Below are positions 1-8,163 of a DNA stretch of 64,000 nucleotides, in pieces. Position 1 is the stretch's first letter. Every line of letters begins with the position of its first letter. The stretch comes from Ohtaekwangia sp. (GTDB lineage: Bacteria; Bacteroidota; Bacteroidia; Cytophagales; Cyclobacteriaceae): assembly GCA_021155195.1 (NCBI GenBank), contig JAJNPV010000030.1:124001-188000 (forward strand), given 5' to 3'. The notes under the pieces were generated by a model. That model did no database searches and had not been told where the DNA came from. It saw nothing but the letters and a program-made list of their open reading frames with translations. Made by a program: the position numbers and the translations under genes.

Positions 1-10
1 GAAAAATTTA

Positions 11-400
11 ATGCTTGCACTAATTATGCTCGCTGGCCTATTTCTCTTTATTTACCGATTCTTCGAAAACACGAAGAATCATGTAGAGACCAATTTTATA
101 TCAATGGGCATAATCTATTTAGTTGCTCTTTTACTATTTTCCTTCTTCCCGATCCGACAAGTAGTAGAGAAAATCAACCAATCTGAATTTATAACCTATT
201 ACCTGATAGGTTGGCTTAAGTTTAATGAAAAAGCTTACTCATTGGCAGGAAGCGATGTCGTAGGAATTAAACAAGATGAAAAGAAGTATTACTGCTTGAC
301 AATAAGCACAAAAAATGCTGGCGACATAATAATAGAAAGATATCCCACCCTTGACTCCGTGAAAATAAGAGAACGTCAATTAAATGAAATCTTAAACTAA
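11..400 (+). CDS. Hypothetical small membrane protein
   Basis: I do not recognise the family. The 129-residue product has two hydrophobic segments, roughly residues 1-17 and 32-47, then a soluble C-terminal half rich in lysine and glutamate, which suggests a small inner-membrane protein with a cytoplasmic or periplasmic tail. The reading frame has no stop between base 1 and the ATG at 11, so the true start may lie outside the window. It converges on the rhamnosidase gene with a 35-base gap and no clear terminator. Confidence 0.5.
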   Translation: MLALIMLAGLFLFIYRFFENTKNHVETNFISMGIIYLVALLLFSFFPIRQVVEKINQSEFITYYLIGWLKFNEKAYSLAGSDVVGIKQDEKKYYCLTISTKNAGDIIIERYPTLDSVKIRERQLNEILN

Positions 401-435
401 TGTCCATTATGGCAAACCATACCCTCTATAATTAA

Positions 436-2784
436 TTAGTCAACCAAAACTTTATTCTCACCCGATTTTAATTCTACCACTTTTCCGTTCCACTCCAACC
501 TACCGGTAATTAAAGCCGGTAGAATCACTGTTCCTGTTAATTGATTTCCATTCTTTTTGAAATCAACAGCTAGGTCGCCAGCCCAATGTGGAATGTTTCC
601 TTTTACACGTTCAAGTTTTTGTAGTTGAGGACGAATCAGCACTTTTTTGAATCCGGGAGTTTGTGGTTGTATTCCCGCAAAGGTGGCCAGCATTTCAAAA
701 TCAGGACTCGCACTCCATGCATGGCATTCACTGCGGTCTACTCCTTCCGGGAAAGTCGATAGTCCTAGTGTTAATAAGTCTTTCCATTTATCCAGCAATG
801 TCATGTATAAATCTCCAGACTGTGCTTGGTTCATGGCACGACCTAGATAAAAATCGAAGTACAAGGTTGTAGGTGTTAAGTTCTTTGTTTCCACAATTCG
901 CTTTACAAAATCATGTTGCTCTTCTTTAGGAACAATGCCACACAACACTGCCATAATATTACTATGCATGCTAAAATGTTTTTTATCCGGTGTGTCGGCA
1001 TACAATTGCCGGTTGGCATCCCAACATTGCTTCTTCACGCCTGCTTTTAGTTGCTGACTCCGCAGCGAGTATTTCTGCGCAAGCTCCGGCTGATTGTAGT
1101 AGCCATACATTTCGGCTGCGAGGCTGAGTGTGTACGCATAGAAAAGCGAATTGGTAGTAAGTCGTTTGAAGAAACTTTCCTCTATTATTTTATGAGTGGG
1201 GAATGAATGATCAAAGAAATCCCAATACGGTTGCTCAGTCATCATGTTATCAGAGGTCATGTATTGCTCAAAATGATCCAACACACGTTGCATTCCCGGA
1301 AGGAATGATTTCACAAATTCAGGGTCGTTGCGATACATGAAATAATCGTGCACCATCGTTACCCATACCAATGAATAATTAGGAATGTATTGTGGCAGTT
1401 CGGAGGGATAGCGGCTATAGGTTAAGCCATCATAGGTAAGCGATCCATGAAATTGTTCAAGCGCGTTTCTTGCTAACCGATCATCACCCGATACATAATA
1501 AGAAACCAACGCTTGAATGCGCGTGTCGCCAACATATTGCAGGCGCTCCCAATAAGGACAATCCATATAGGTTTCGTAAGCGCAAAGGCGTGCCGTATGC
1601 CAACCAATATCAAACACTTTTGATAGCGCGGGATCATTCGATGAAAAAGAAGACTTCTTTTCAAAAGGATAGGCAGTAAACCAACTTCCAAAATTTTCAA
1701 GAGTCAGAGCTTCGCTTTTCGTAGTAATATCCAATTGCACATATCGGAAGTTGCGATAGGTTAGTGTTGTGAAAGTCCTGTTCTTGCTTCCATCCGGTAA
1801 AAAAATATCATACACTCCATGAATCGATTTACCTTGTATCGAATCCCGATTTCCTTTTTTCTTGATATCCTCATACAATGCTTCCGCATAGATAACTTTT
1901 ACCTGACTTTCCTTTCCTCCGGAAATGGTTAGCTCAGGAAAAGCAGAAGTCAATATTTTTTGATCTATGAGTATTGAACAAGTTGTTGCTGCCGGTATTG
2001 TAATCGGAAATGTAGTTGGTTGCTTAGTCAAGCCCGAACTCCTCCTGATTGTTCCGCTCATTTGATAGGTTCGCTCCATCAATGGAATTGATCTTGGCAT
2101 TAGCTCCCAAGTTGCATCGCCAAAGCCAACTACTCCAAAGGGCGCTCCTGTTTCAGAAGCACTTGCAGCTTTCCAACCTGTATCATTATAATCTGTTGTT
2201 TCCCAATCCCAAGGAAACTTTGAGGCGTTCACTTTTTCCAATGGGCCAGCCGCGTAGTATTGATAAAACAAATCAGGATTGCCCGGTTTGAAAACCAAGG
2301 GGGAGATCGATTCATCAACCAAATATTTCCAACTTTTATCTGTATTAACAACTGACGAAAGGGAATCATCGCCTTGCATAATCAAGGCGGCTCGTTTTCC
2401 CATCAAGTAAACCGGAGCTGCTTCCGCAAAATTTACGACCTGAACCGCGAGCACATTTTTTCCTTCATTCAATAATGGCGCAATATTCAACGATTCAAAC
2501 CGCCAATGGCGCGCATCACTTATCTGTGGACCATCGGTTACATAGGTTCCATTTACAAAAAAACGATAACGATTATCAGCCGAGAGATGAATTACAAACT
2601 CATGTGGCTTTGATTTTAAATCAAACGATTTTCTGAAATGATAAACTCCGTATTGATGCCCCCCTTCTGCCGGGCCAATCCATCGCGCTTGCCAGCGATT
2701 ATTAACAATATGATTTGATGGAGTAACCAGATGCTGACTTAAGCCAACGAATGGTAAACACACTAAGAAGAGTATTCGGATCAT
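436..2784 (-). CDS. Exported GH78-type alpha-L-rhamnosidase
   Basis: Predicted to release terminal alpha-L-rhamnose from glycans or plant glycosides in the periplasm or outside the cell. The ATG at 2784 is preferred over an in-frame one at 2820 because it gives a clean signal peptide (MIRILFLVCLPFVGLSQ), and the longer start would run into the upstream terminator. An N-terminal beta-sandwich of about 350 residues precedes the (alpha/alpha)6 barrel. The barrel contains D408, E413 and D420, with the same spacing as D567/E572/D579 of Bacillus RhaB, E413 being the likely general acid. A later FPEG glutamate is a candidate base. The family is clear, but substrate specificity cannot be read from the sequence. 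It stands alone, behind the terminator of the creD cluster. Confidence 0.82.
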   Translation of the reverse strand: MIRILFLVCLPFVGLSQHLVTPSNHIVNNRWQARWIGPAEGGHQYGVYHFRKSFDLKSKPHEFVIHLSADNRYRFFVNGTYVTDGPQISDARHWRFESLNIAPLLNEGKNVLAVQVVNFAEAAPVYLMGKRAALIMQGDDSLSSVVNTDKSWKYLVDESISPLVFKPGNPDLFYQYYAAGPLEKVNASKFPWDWETTDYNDTGWKAASASETGAPFGVVGFGDATWELMPRSIPLMERTYQMSGTIRRSSGLTKQPTTFPITIPAATTCSILIDQKILTSAFPELTISGGKESQVKVIYAEALYEDIKKKGNRDSIQGKSIHGVYDIFLPDGSKNRTFTTLTYRNFRYVQLDITTKSEALTLENFGSWFTAYPFEKKSSFSSNDPALSKVFDIGWHTARLCAYETYMDCPYWERLQYVGDTRIQALVSYYVSGDDRLARNALEQFHGSLTYDGLTYSRYPSELPQYIPNYSLVWVTMVHDYFMYRNDPEFVKSFLPGMQRVLDHFEQYMTSDNMMTEQPYWDFFDHSFPTHKIIEESFFKRLTTNSLFYAYTLSLAAEMYGYYNQPELAQKYSLRSQQLKAGVKKQCWDANRQLYADTPDKKHFSMHSNIMAVLCGIVPKEEQHDFVKRIVETKNLTPTTLYFDFYLGRAMNQAQSGDLYMTLLDKWKDLLTLGLSTFPEGVDRSECHAWSASPDFEMLATFAGIQPQTPGFKKVLIRPQLQKLERVKGNIPHWAGDLAVDFKKNGNQLTGTVILPALITGRLEWNGKVVELKSGENKVLVD

Positions 2785-2800
2785 GATAGAAAGATAAATA

Positions 2801-2840
2801 AAAAAAGGCGTCCCGACCACTCACAGTGATCAAGACGCCT
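2801..2840 (-). terminator. Rho-independent terminator behind creD
   Basis: Read on the minus strand, a two-part stem (AGGCGTC with GACGCCT, then GATCACT with AGTGGTC, loop GTG) is followed by seven T. It would end transcripts coming from creD before the rhamnosidase gene. Its layout, an outer xGTC stem, a short internal loop and an inner GACC/GGTC-like stem, resembles the hairpins near 33.97, 39.47 and 55.73 kb. Confidence 0.8.
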
Positions 2841-2862
2841 GATTATTGATTTAAAGGTTACT

Positions 2863-2949
2863 AATTAACAATTGCCAAATCACAATTGACAACGTTCTCC
2901 CAAATCAATTCAAAATCATTGTCAATTTTCACCTTGTCAACTGTCAATT
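2863..2949. repeat. Nested inverted repeat, CAATTGACAA family
   Basis: Outer arms at 2863-2878 and 2934-2949 match at 13 of 16 positions as an inverted repeat. Inner arms CAATTGACAA (2883-2892) and TTGTCAATT (2919-2927) match perfectly. The right arm overlaps the creD stop codon. The same nested arrangement recurs at 8055-8128. This copy has no T-tract, so it is better described as a dispersed palindromic element than as a terminator. Confidence 0.6.
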
Positions 2950-4377
2950 TATGCTATTATCAACTACTTGTTCTCCATACCACTTAATGTTGCGCGAGAA
3001 GTACATCAGCAATCCAACAATCAGGAATAAACCAATACTTCCAATCAACAATGAAAAATCCTGAGCCTGTATAATCACAAAAATGAACGCATAAAAACTA
3101 GTCATCAGGAAAGTGAATAAGAAGATAATTGATTTCTGTTTGAGAAAACTTGCCGAATACATACTCACCAGTAAAATAGTAGCAAGAGACGCAATCGCGT
3201 AAGCAATGTTATACCCTACTTGTTCGCTAAGCGATAGCAACAACGTGTAATAGATAATCAACGCCACTCCAACTAGTATATATTGAAAAGGATGGATTCG
3301 GATTTTTGTAGTAATCTCAACTAAAAACAAAGCAGTGAAAGCTAAAATGATTATCAGCACACCATATTTTGCTGTGCGCGTACTCTTTTGATATTGATCG
3401 GCAGGAATTAAAAGACGTAAACCAAATTCTGATCCACTCAACGATTGTTCTTGGTTAATCCACTTTTGTGAGAAAGGGCGATTAAAAGAAAGCACTTTCC
3501 AGGTTGCTGAAAAACCTTCATCATTAACGGTGCGATCGGAAGGCAAAAGTTTACCTTCAAAACTTGGTGAAGGCCACGCCCCTGTCGATGACACTTCCGT
3601 AGATTTCCCTGTTGGCACAAAGTAAAGACTTTCACTGCCTTTTAAACTTAACGTAATCGCATAGTCTGGAACAATATCAGCACGCGAAGCCCAGCCGAGT
3701 GGAGTTACAATTCCACTTACAAGATTTGTACGAGGACGAGCAGCCATTTCACCATCGTATTCCTTTGATACATAAGGTTGTTGGTTGATGTTTAACCCAA
3801 TATCGCTCGCGGGTTCAGACAATAATTTTTTACTTCCATTTTGGATTACAGGATTTTCACTAATTCCCCGCAGGTCGGTAATTCCATTAATCAGCATAGC
3901 GTCTTTCCAATGCACTTGCTCATCGGGAATATTCCACGATGAAAAATCAGGCGAAGTAAAAGTAGCATTCATAGCAATGTTACTTTCATACACAGCAACG
4001 TCAAAAATACCACGGTGTAGCACTTGAGGTTTCACATTACTTTTCACATTATAAGTCTCTGGTAAAAAATAAGCTTTGTGAACTGTCTCTTTTAGTTCTT
4101 CAATTTGCTTTCCGTCATTCCACCGTTTTATCGTTTCAATTTTGGTGAACGGAATCATAAGCACCGGGCCTGATAATGTTTGGTCACCCGACCATTTTTC
4201 GGAGACTTCATTAATCACCTCCTGCGCACGTCCTTGTCGCTCCTGAATCAAGCTTTCAATCCACGAAGCCGGAATGAGTAAGATGAGAATTAAGAAACCG
4301 ATAGAAAATAGTTTCACCATAATGGATTCGGTTATCCATTGATTGAATCGTTCGAAGAGGTTGGGAGTTGTTTCCAT
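2944..4377 (-). CDS. creD: CreD-family inner-membrane protein
   Basis: A 477-residue member of the CreD family. It has one N-terminal membrane segment (about residues 20-42), a large extracytoplasmic domain of about 280 residues with the family's SGPVLMIPF stretch, and a cluster of five to six membrane segments in the last 140 residues. Length and topology are typical. In enterobacteria CreD belongs to the CreBC regulon and affects envelope integrity and beta-lactam response. Here no CreBC genes are adjacent. Instead the gene follows a winged-helix regulator and its membrane partner, and a dyad resembling the operator of that operon lies 28 bases before the start codon. The family call is firm; the function in this phylum is not known to me. 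Confidence 0.88.
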   Translation of the reverse strand: METTPNLFERFNQWITESIMVKLFSIGFLILILLIPASWIESLIQERQGRAQEVINEVSEKWSGDQTLSGPVLMIPFTKIETIKRWNDGKQIEELKETVHKAYFLPETYNVKSNVKPQVLHRGIFDVAVYESNIAMNATFTSPDFSSWNIPDEQVHWKDAMLINGITDLRGISENPVIQNGSKKLLSEPASDIGLNINQQPYVSKEYDGEMAARPRTNLVSGIVTPLGWASRADIVPDYAITLSLKGSESLYFVPTGKSTEVSSTGAWPSPSFEGKLLPSDRTVNDEGFSATWKVLSFNRPFSQKWINQEQSLSGSEFGLRLLIPADQYQKSTRTAKYGVLIIILAFTALFLVEITTKIRIHPFQYILVGVALIIYYTLLLSLSEQVGYNIAYAIASLATILLVSMYSASFLKQKSIIFLFTFLMTSFYAFIFVIIQAQDFSLLIGSIGLFLIVGLLMYFSRNIKWYGEQVVDNSIN

Positions 4378-4404
4378 GTGTTTATATTTTAGTTTATTGA
4401 AAGT

Positions 4405-4421
4405 ACTTTGTATTTAAAAGT
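4405..4421 (-). promoter_or_regulatory. Putative operator before creD
   Basis: On the plus strand this reads ACTTTGTATTTAAAAGT, a near match (15 of 17) to the cleaner dyad at 5367-5383 before the first gene of the same cluster. It sits in the 59-base gap between the regulator gene and creD. It is the likely second binding site of the winged-helix regulator encoded at 4437-4739. No good -33 element was found here, so creD may be read from its own weak promoter, by read-through, or both. Confidence 0.55.
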
Positions 4422-4436
4422 TGATGGTTAAATTTT

Positions 4437-4739
4437 TTACTTGCGCTGTTGCTTGATTAATTCTTCTAACGCATCAAGGTGTTTCTTAAATGCGGTACGT
4501 CCACGCTCCGTTACTTTATAGCGGGTGTTTGGTTTTCGTTCAATAAAAGATTTACTGATAGAGATATACTTTTCACGCTCCAATGCTTTCAAGTGAGTAG
4601 CCAGATTGCCATCCGTGACATCCAGTAATTCTTTCAATGCATTAAAGTCAAATGAATCGTTAGCCACCAGCACAGAAATAATCTGCAGGCGAACGCGATG
4701 CTCCATCACCTTATCCAAATTTTCAAATGGATTTTTCAT
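4437..4739 (-). CDS. Winged-helix transcriptional regulator (HTH_34 type)
   Basis: A 100-residue single-domain DNA-binding protein of the MarR/ArsR-like winged-helix group. Helices around residues 15-70 include the recognition stretch LLDVTDGNLATHLKALEREK, followed by a wing with KSFIERKPNTRYKVTERG. It has no sensor domain. The start codon overlaps the stop of the upstream membrane-protein gene by 4 bases, so the two are translationally coupled. This arrangement is common in Bacteroidota, and such regulators are thought to take their input from the partner membrane protein. The dyads at 5367-5383 and 4405-4421 are its most likely operators, implying autoregulation plus control of creD. Confidence 0.82.
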   Translation of the reverse strand: MKNPFENLDKVMEHRVRLQIISVLVANDSFDFNALKELLDVTDGNLATHLKALEREKYISISKSFIERKPNTRYKVTERGRTAFKKHLDALEELIKQQRK

Positions 4740-5359
4740 CGATCGTACTTCTTAAACATCAACGCGCCATAAATAATGTGAAGTACTCCAAACCCAATCG
4801 ACCAAAAAACCAATCCGTATCCGGGCAAAGCCGCTGAGATAAGTCCAAGTACAATTTCTGAATATCCTAAATACCTAAATTCATCAAACAAATTTGGACT
4901 GGCATTTATTAAAGCCAATCCATAAAAAATTAAACATGCCGGAGCTGCTACCCCGTAGTGTCCATAATACAAAAGAAAGAGAATGAAGATGCCGCCTGTT
5001 GCTAAAGGCACGATCAGATTGATGAACAATTTTTTGCTGGCCGAATCCCAGATCTTAGCTCCTAATTTTGTGGCTTTGTTGGCAGCTAAAAAATAACCGG
5101 TACCTAAAGAAGCAACCAACACAATCAGAGCTATCACAAGTAATTTCATAAGGATAGAATCATCCTGTAGAGATTCTTGTCGGTATGCAATTGGCGACAA
5201 TGGAAATTGAACCATTGTGTATGCAACGGCTGCTCCTATCAAGGCATAACACCCGGCTAAAATTCCTGAAAGTCCGCTGAGGGAGACGAACTTCACCGAT
5301 CGCTCCATTAACTGACGGATCGATTCAATGTCTTTCTGATAATCTGGATTTTGGCTCAT
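4736..5359 (-). CDS. Polytopic membrane protein paired with the winged-helix regulator
   Basis: A 207-residue protein with a short cytoplasmic N-terminus carrying a helical stretch (KDIESIRQLMERS), then about six hydrophobic segments. The ATG at 5359 is preferred over the longer in-frame start at 5407 because the promoter at 5378-5407 would leave that start outside the transcript. I do not recognise a named domain beyond a general fit to the uncharacterised membrane partners of HTH_34 regulators. It is the first gene of the operon. A role as sensor or modulator of the regulator is inferred from coupling only. Confidence 0.72.
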   Translation of the reverse strand: MSQNPDYQKDIESIRQLMERSVKFVSLSGLSGILAGCYALIGAAVAYTMVQFPLSPIAYRQESLQDDSILMKLLVIALIVLVASLGTGYFLAANKATKLGAKIWDSASKKLFINLIVPLATGGIFILFLLYYGHYGVAAPACLIFYGLALINASPNLFDEFRYLGYSEIVLGLISAALPGYGLVFWSIGFGVLHIIYGALMFKKYDR

Positions 5360-5366
5360 AAAAAGT

Positions 5367-5383
5367 ACTTTGTAATTCAAAGT
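5367..5383 (-). promoter_or_regulatory. Operator overlapping the promoter of the winged-helix operon
   Basis: The sequence ACTTTGTAATTCAAAGT is a dyad with 6-base arms ACTTTG and CAAAGT. It overlaps six bases of the -7 element (TAACTTTG on the minus strand) and ends 7 bases before the start codon, the position expected for a repressor that blocks polymerase. A related site lies before creD. Confidence 0.65.
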
Positions 5384-5407
5384 TAGTGAACGGAACCATA
5401 TGTGCAA
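5378..5407 (-). promoter_or_regulatory. Bacteroidota-type promoter of the winged-helix operon
   Basis: On the minus strand TTG (5407-5405), 19 bases, then TAACTTTG (5385-5378) is an exact match to the -33/-7 pattern of the primary sigma factor in Bacteroidota. Transcription would start about 10-13 bases before the ATG at 5359. Confidence 0.6.
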
Positions 5408-5443
5408 GGGTTTTACTACTGAGGCAGATTATTTTTAGTGTGA

Positions 5444-5476
5444 TTTGGATATTTCGGGCTCAAAGCCTTAATATTG
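5444..5476 (+). promoter_or_regulatory. Probable promoter of tRNA-Asn
   Basis: TTTG (5444-5447), 21 bases, TAATATTG (5469-5476): one mismatch from the TTTG...TAnnTTTG consensus and placed 28 bases before the mature tRNA 5' end, a normal leader distance. Confidence 0.45.
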
Positions 5477-5504
5477 CACTCCCAATTCAGTTGGGAATCG
5501 ATAT

Positions 5505-5578
5505 TCTCCCTTAGCTCAGCTGGTTAGAGCATCTGACTGTTAATCAGAGGGTCCTTGGTTCAAGTCCAAGAGGGAGAG
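5505..5578 (+). tRNA. tRNA-Asn (anticodon GTT)
   Basis: A complete cloverleaf of 74 bases: 7-bp acceptor stem TCTCCCT with AGGGAGA, D arm with AGCTCAGCTGGTTAGAGC, anticodon stem TCTGA/TCAGA around loop CTGTTAA (anticodon GTT), and T arm with GGTTCAAGTCC. CCA is not encoded. A strong terminator follows at once, so it is a monocistronic unit. Confidence 0.96.
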
Positions 5579-5581
5579 CTA

Positions 5582-5611
5582 AAAGGTCTGCTAAAAGCAG
5601 GCCTTTTTTTA
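5582..5611 (+). terminator. Terminator of tRNA-Asn
   Basis: Stem AAGGTCTGC with GCAGGCCTT (9 bp, one G-U), loop TAAAA, then a run of T. It begins 3-4 bases after the tRNA. Confidence 0.85.
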
Positions 5612-5695
5612 TGTAATCCTGAATCTGAACTTATTACTAAAATAAAGTGGTTACTAATCCGTCCTAAAGTCAGTTACTAACCACACCTCCTTTAC

Positions 5696-7441
5696 ATGCC
5701 TGAAACTAAAAAATCAAAAATCACACTACGCGAAGTTTTTAAAACCATTATCTGGCCGCGCAGAAAGCTAATCTTCATCGGTCTTATATTAATTGTCATC
5801 AGCCGCGTGGCATCGTTGGTCATTCCCTGGGCTACCAAGTACATTATTGACGATGTAATGGGCAACAAGGATTTATATATGCTCAAAATAATTCTTGGCG
5901 CCATCTTTTTATCCATCGTGGTGCAAGCAATTACGTCCTATATGCTTACAAAAATCCTGAGCGTTGAGGCACAACACTTGATTTCTATTTTACGCGTTCG
6001 GGTGCAGAAACAAATCCTCCGCTTGCCCACGCGCTTTTTCGATAATACAAAATCGGGTGCGTTAGTATCGCGCATCATGACGGATGTGGAAGGTGTGCGT
6101 AATTTAGTTGGAACGGGTCTGCTTCAATTGGTAGGTGGAACCTTAAGTGCGGTAATCTGTCTTTTTATGTTGATCAAAATTAGCCCCATGATGACGTTAT
6201 TGGTGCTTGTGCCCATGGCCATCTTTGGTTTCATTTCCTTTAAAGCATTTAGTTTCATTCGTCCCGTGTTTCGCGAGCGTGGAGAATTGAATGCAGAAGT
6301 TACCGGTCGCTTAACGGAAACGCTCAATGGAGTGCGCGTCATCAAGGGGTTCAATGCTGAAGAGCAAGAAATCAAAACCTTTGAGCGCGGGGTAGAAAAA
6401 CTTTATCTGAATGTAAAGAAGAGTTTAACCTCTACCAGTTTACTTACCAGCTCGGCTACTTTCCTGATAGGCCTTGCTACCGTAGGCATTATGGGGCTTG
6501 GTGGTTATTATGTGATTCAAGACTCTATGACCATGGGCGATCTTATTTCATTTGTGTTATTCCTTGGCTTTGTCACGTTTCCGATTGTTCAGATGAGTAA
6601 CATCGGGTCTCAATTAACCGAAGCTTTCGCTGGATTGGATCGCACCGAAGAAATTATGAACATGGCCATTGAAGATGATGGCACGCATCGCACCATAAAA
6701 CTGGATGACATTAAAGGCGAAATTGTTTTTAAAGATGTTTCATTCGCGTATGAAGAAGGCAAGCCTGTATTAAAAAATATAAACTTTATTTCAGAAGTGG
6801 GATCGGTAACGGCATTGGTCGGCACATCCGGATCGGGTAAAACAACCATAGCGGGATTAGCAGCCACTTTTTTAAATCCTGATAGCGGAACAATAACCGT
6901 GGATGGAATTGATCTTACTAAAGTATCGCTTAATAGTTATCGCAGCCAACTGGGTGTTGTGTTGCAAGATGATTTTCTTTTTGAAGGTACTATTCGTGAG
7001 AATATTTTATTCCCACGACCACATGCCACGCAGGAAGAACTAATGCAAGCGGTGAAAGGCGCTTTTGTGAATGAATTTACCGATCGGTTTGAAAAAGGAT
7101 TAGATACCGTAATTGGTGAGCGTGGTGTAAAATTATCAGGTGGGCAGCGTCAACGCATTGCGATTGCGCGTGCCATCTTAGCAAACCCGCGCATTCTTAT
7201 TTTAGACGAAGCTACTTCAAACTTGGACACAGAAAGTGAAAGTTATATTCAGGAAAGTTTGAGGAGTTTGATGCAAGGCCGAACGACATTTGTAATTGCT
7301 CACCGCCTGAGCACGATCCGCCAGGCGAACCAGATTTTGGTTATTGAAAATGGTGAAATTGCTGAGCGTGGAAAGCATGAAGAGTTGATAGAAAGGAAAG
7401 GCCGATATTTCCAACTATATACCTATCAGGCAAGGATTTAG
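5696..7441 (+). CDS. ABC exporter, fused permease and ATPase
   Basis: A 581-residue half-transporter of the MsbA/MDR-like exporter type, acting as a homodimer or heterodimer in the inner membrane. Six membrane helices fill about residues 20-310. The ATPase follows with Walker A GTSGSGKT from G376, Q-loop near VLQDD, signature LSGGQ at 480-484, Walker B ILILDE ending at E505, and H-loop H536. All catalytic residues are present. The substrate cannot be deduced (lipid, drug or peptide). An inverted GTGGTTA/TAACCAC pair at 5647-5684 lies just before the start and could be a control site. The gene ends at a long hairpin terminator and is followed by Hsp20 and HtrA genes. Confidence 0.9.
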   Translation: MPETKKSKITLREVFKTIIWPRRKLIFIGLILIVISRVASLVIPWATKYIIDDVMGNKDLYMLKIILGAIFLSIVVQAITSYMLTKILSVEAQHLISILRVRVQKQILRLPTRFFDNTKSGALVSRIMTDVEGVRNLVGTGLLQLVGGTLSAVICLFMLIKISPMMTLLVLVPMAIFGFISFKAFSFIRPVFRERGELNAEVTGRLTETLNGVRVIKGFNAEEQEIKTFERGVEKLYLNVKKSLTSTSLLTSSATFLIGLATVGIMGLGGYYVIQDSMTMGDLISFVLFLGFVTFPIVQMSNIGSQLTEAFAGLDRTEEIMNMAIEDDGTHRTIKLDDIKGEIVFKDVSFAYEEGKPVLKNINFISEVGSVTALVGTSGSGKTTIAGLAATFLNPDSGTITVDGIDLTKVSLNSYRSQLGVVLQDDFLFEGTIRENILFPRPHATQEELMQAVKGAFVNEFTDRFEKGLDTVIGERGVKLSGGQRQRIAIARAILANPRILILDEATSNLDTESESYIQESLRSLMQGRTTFVIAHRLSTIRQANQILVIENGEIAERGKHEELIERKGRYFQLYTYQARI

Positions 7442-7450
7442 TGATATTTC

Positions 7451-7513
7451 AAGACTTTATGTCACATAATTAGCATTAAATATGGCTAATTAAGACATAA
7501 AGTCTTTTTTTTA
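7451..7513 (+). terminator. Very long hairpin terminator behind the ABC exporter
   Basis: Perfect 13-bp outer arms (7451-7463 and 7494-7506), perfect 8-bp inner arms TAATTAGC/GCTAATTA (7467-7474 and 7485-7492), and eight T at the end. A 21-bp stem is much longer than needed for termination. Confidence 0.8.
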
Positions 7514-7596
7514 AGGGCTAAAATCCATCGGCACACTTTTCCCTGAAGAGTGAATGGATTAAAAACAAACATGTTTAACCTTAAAAAAATAAAACT

Positions 7597-8025
7597 ATGA
7601 GTATCGTGCGTTATAACCCAAATGACTTCGTGTCAACTCCATTCAGTTCTTTGATCGACCGTTTTTTTAACGAGTCAGTAACCCGCTCAGGCGGAAGCCA
7701 GTTTGTGCCTAAAGTGGATATTGTTGAAACCCCACAAGCCTATGAAGTTCATGTAGCTGCCCCCGGTCTTAACAAAGACGACTTTAAAATCGAATTGAAT
7801 GATAATTATCTGACCGTAAGTGGGGAGCGTAAGTTCACCAATGAAAAGAAAGAAAAAAATTATCATTCCATTGAAACCAGCTATGGTTCTTTCAGCCGTT
7901 CGTTCACTTTACCAGAAAATACCGATGCATCCAAAATCAATGCGAAGTATAACAATGGCATTTTGGAATTGAGCATTCCAAAAGATGAAAAGAAAGTGTT
8001 GAAGCAAACCATTAAGGTAAATTAA
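7597..8025 (+). CDS. Small heat-shock protein, Hsp20/alpha-crystallin
   Basis: A 142-residue ATP-independent holdase chaperone. The alpha-crystallin domain spans about residues 38-135, with the typical VAAPGLNKDDFKIEL and NNGILELSIPK motifs, and the tail has IKV, matching the I-x-I/V motif used in oligomer assembly. The N-terminal arm is short and ends in FNESVTRSG. It is followed by an HtrA protease gene, so the two may form a protein-quality group, but a hairpin terminator lies between them. Confidence 0.93.
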   Translation: MSIVRYNPNDFVSTPFSSLIDRFFNESVTRSGGSQFVPKVDIVETPQAYEVHVAAPGLNKDDFKIELNDNYLTVSGERKFTNEKKEKNYHSIETSYGSFSRSFTLPENTDASKINAKYNNGILELSIPKDEKKVLKQTIKVN

Positions 8026-8054
8026 CAGATGCTTTAGCTACCCAGAACTAAGCA

Positions 8055-8128
8055 AATTGACAGTTGGCAAAGTTCAATTGACAAAAGACCACACATTGTC
8101 AATTGTAATTTTTGTCAACTGTTTTTTT
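8055..8128 (+). terminator. Nested inverted repeat acting as terminator of hsp20
   Basis: Outer arms at 8055-8070 and 8111-8121, inner arms CAATTGACAA (8075-8084) and TTGTCAATTG (8096-8105), then seven T. The same nested arm sequences occur at 2863-2949, where the T-tract is missing. Confidence 0.65.
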
Positions 8129-8163
8129 CCTTTAAAGGATAAGCCTTAACTTTCCTCAAAGAG

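Noticed and set aside
5647..5684. GTGGTTA/TAACCAC inverted pair before the ABC exporter
   Set aside because: Only 7-base arms, 24 bases apart, with no second copy; mentioned in the gene entry but not called as an operator.
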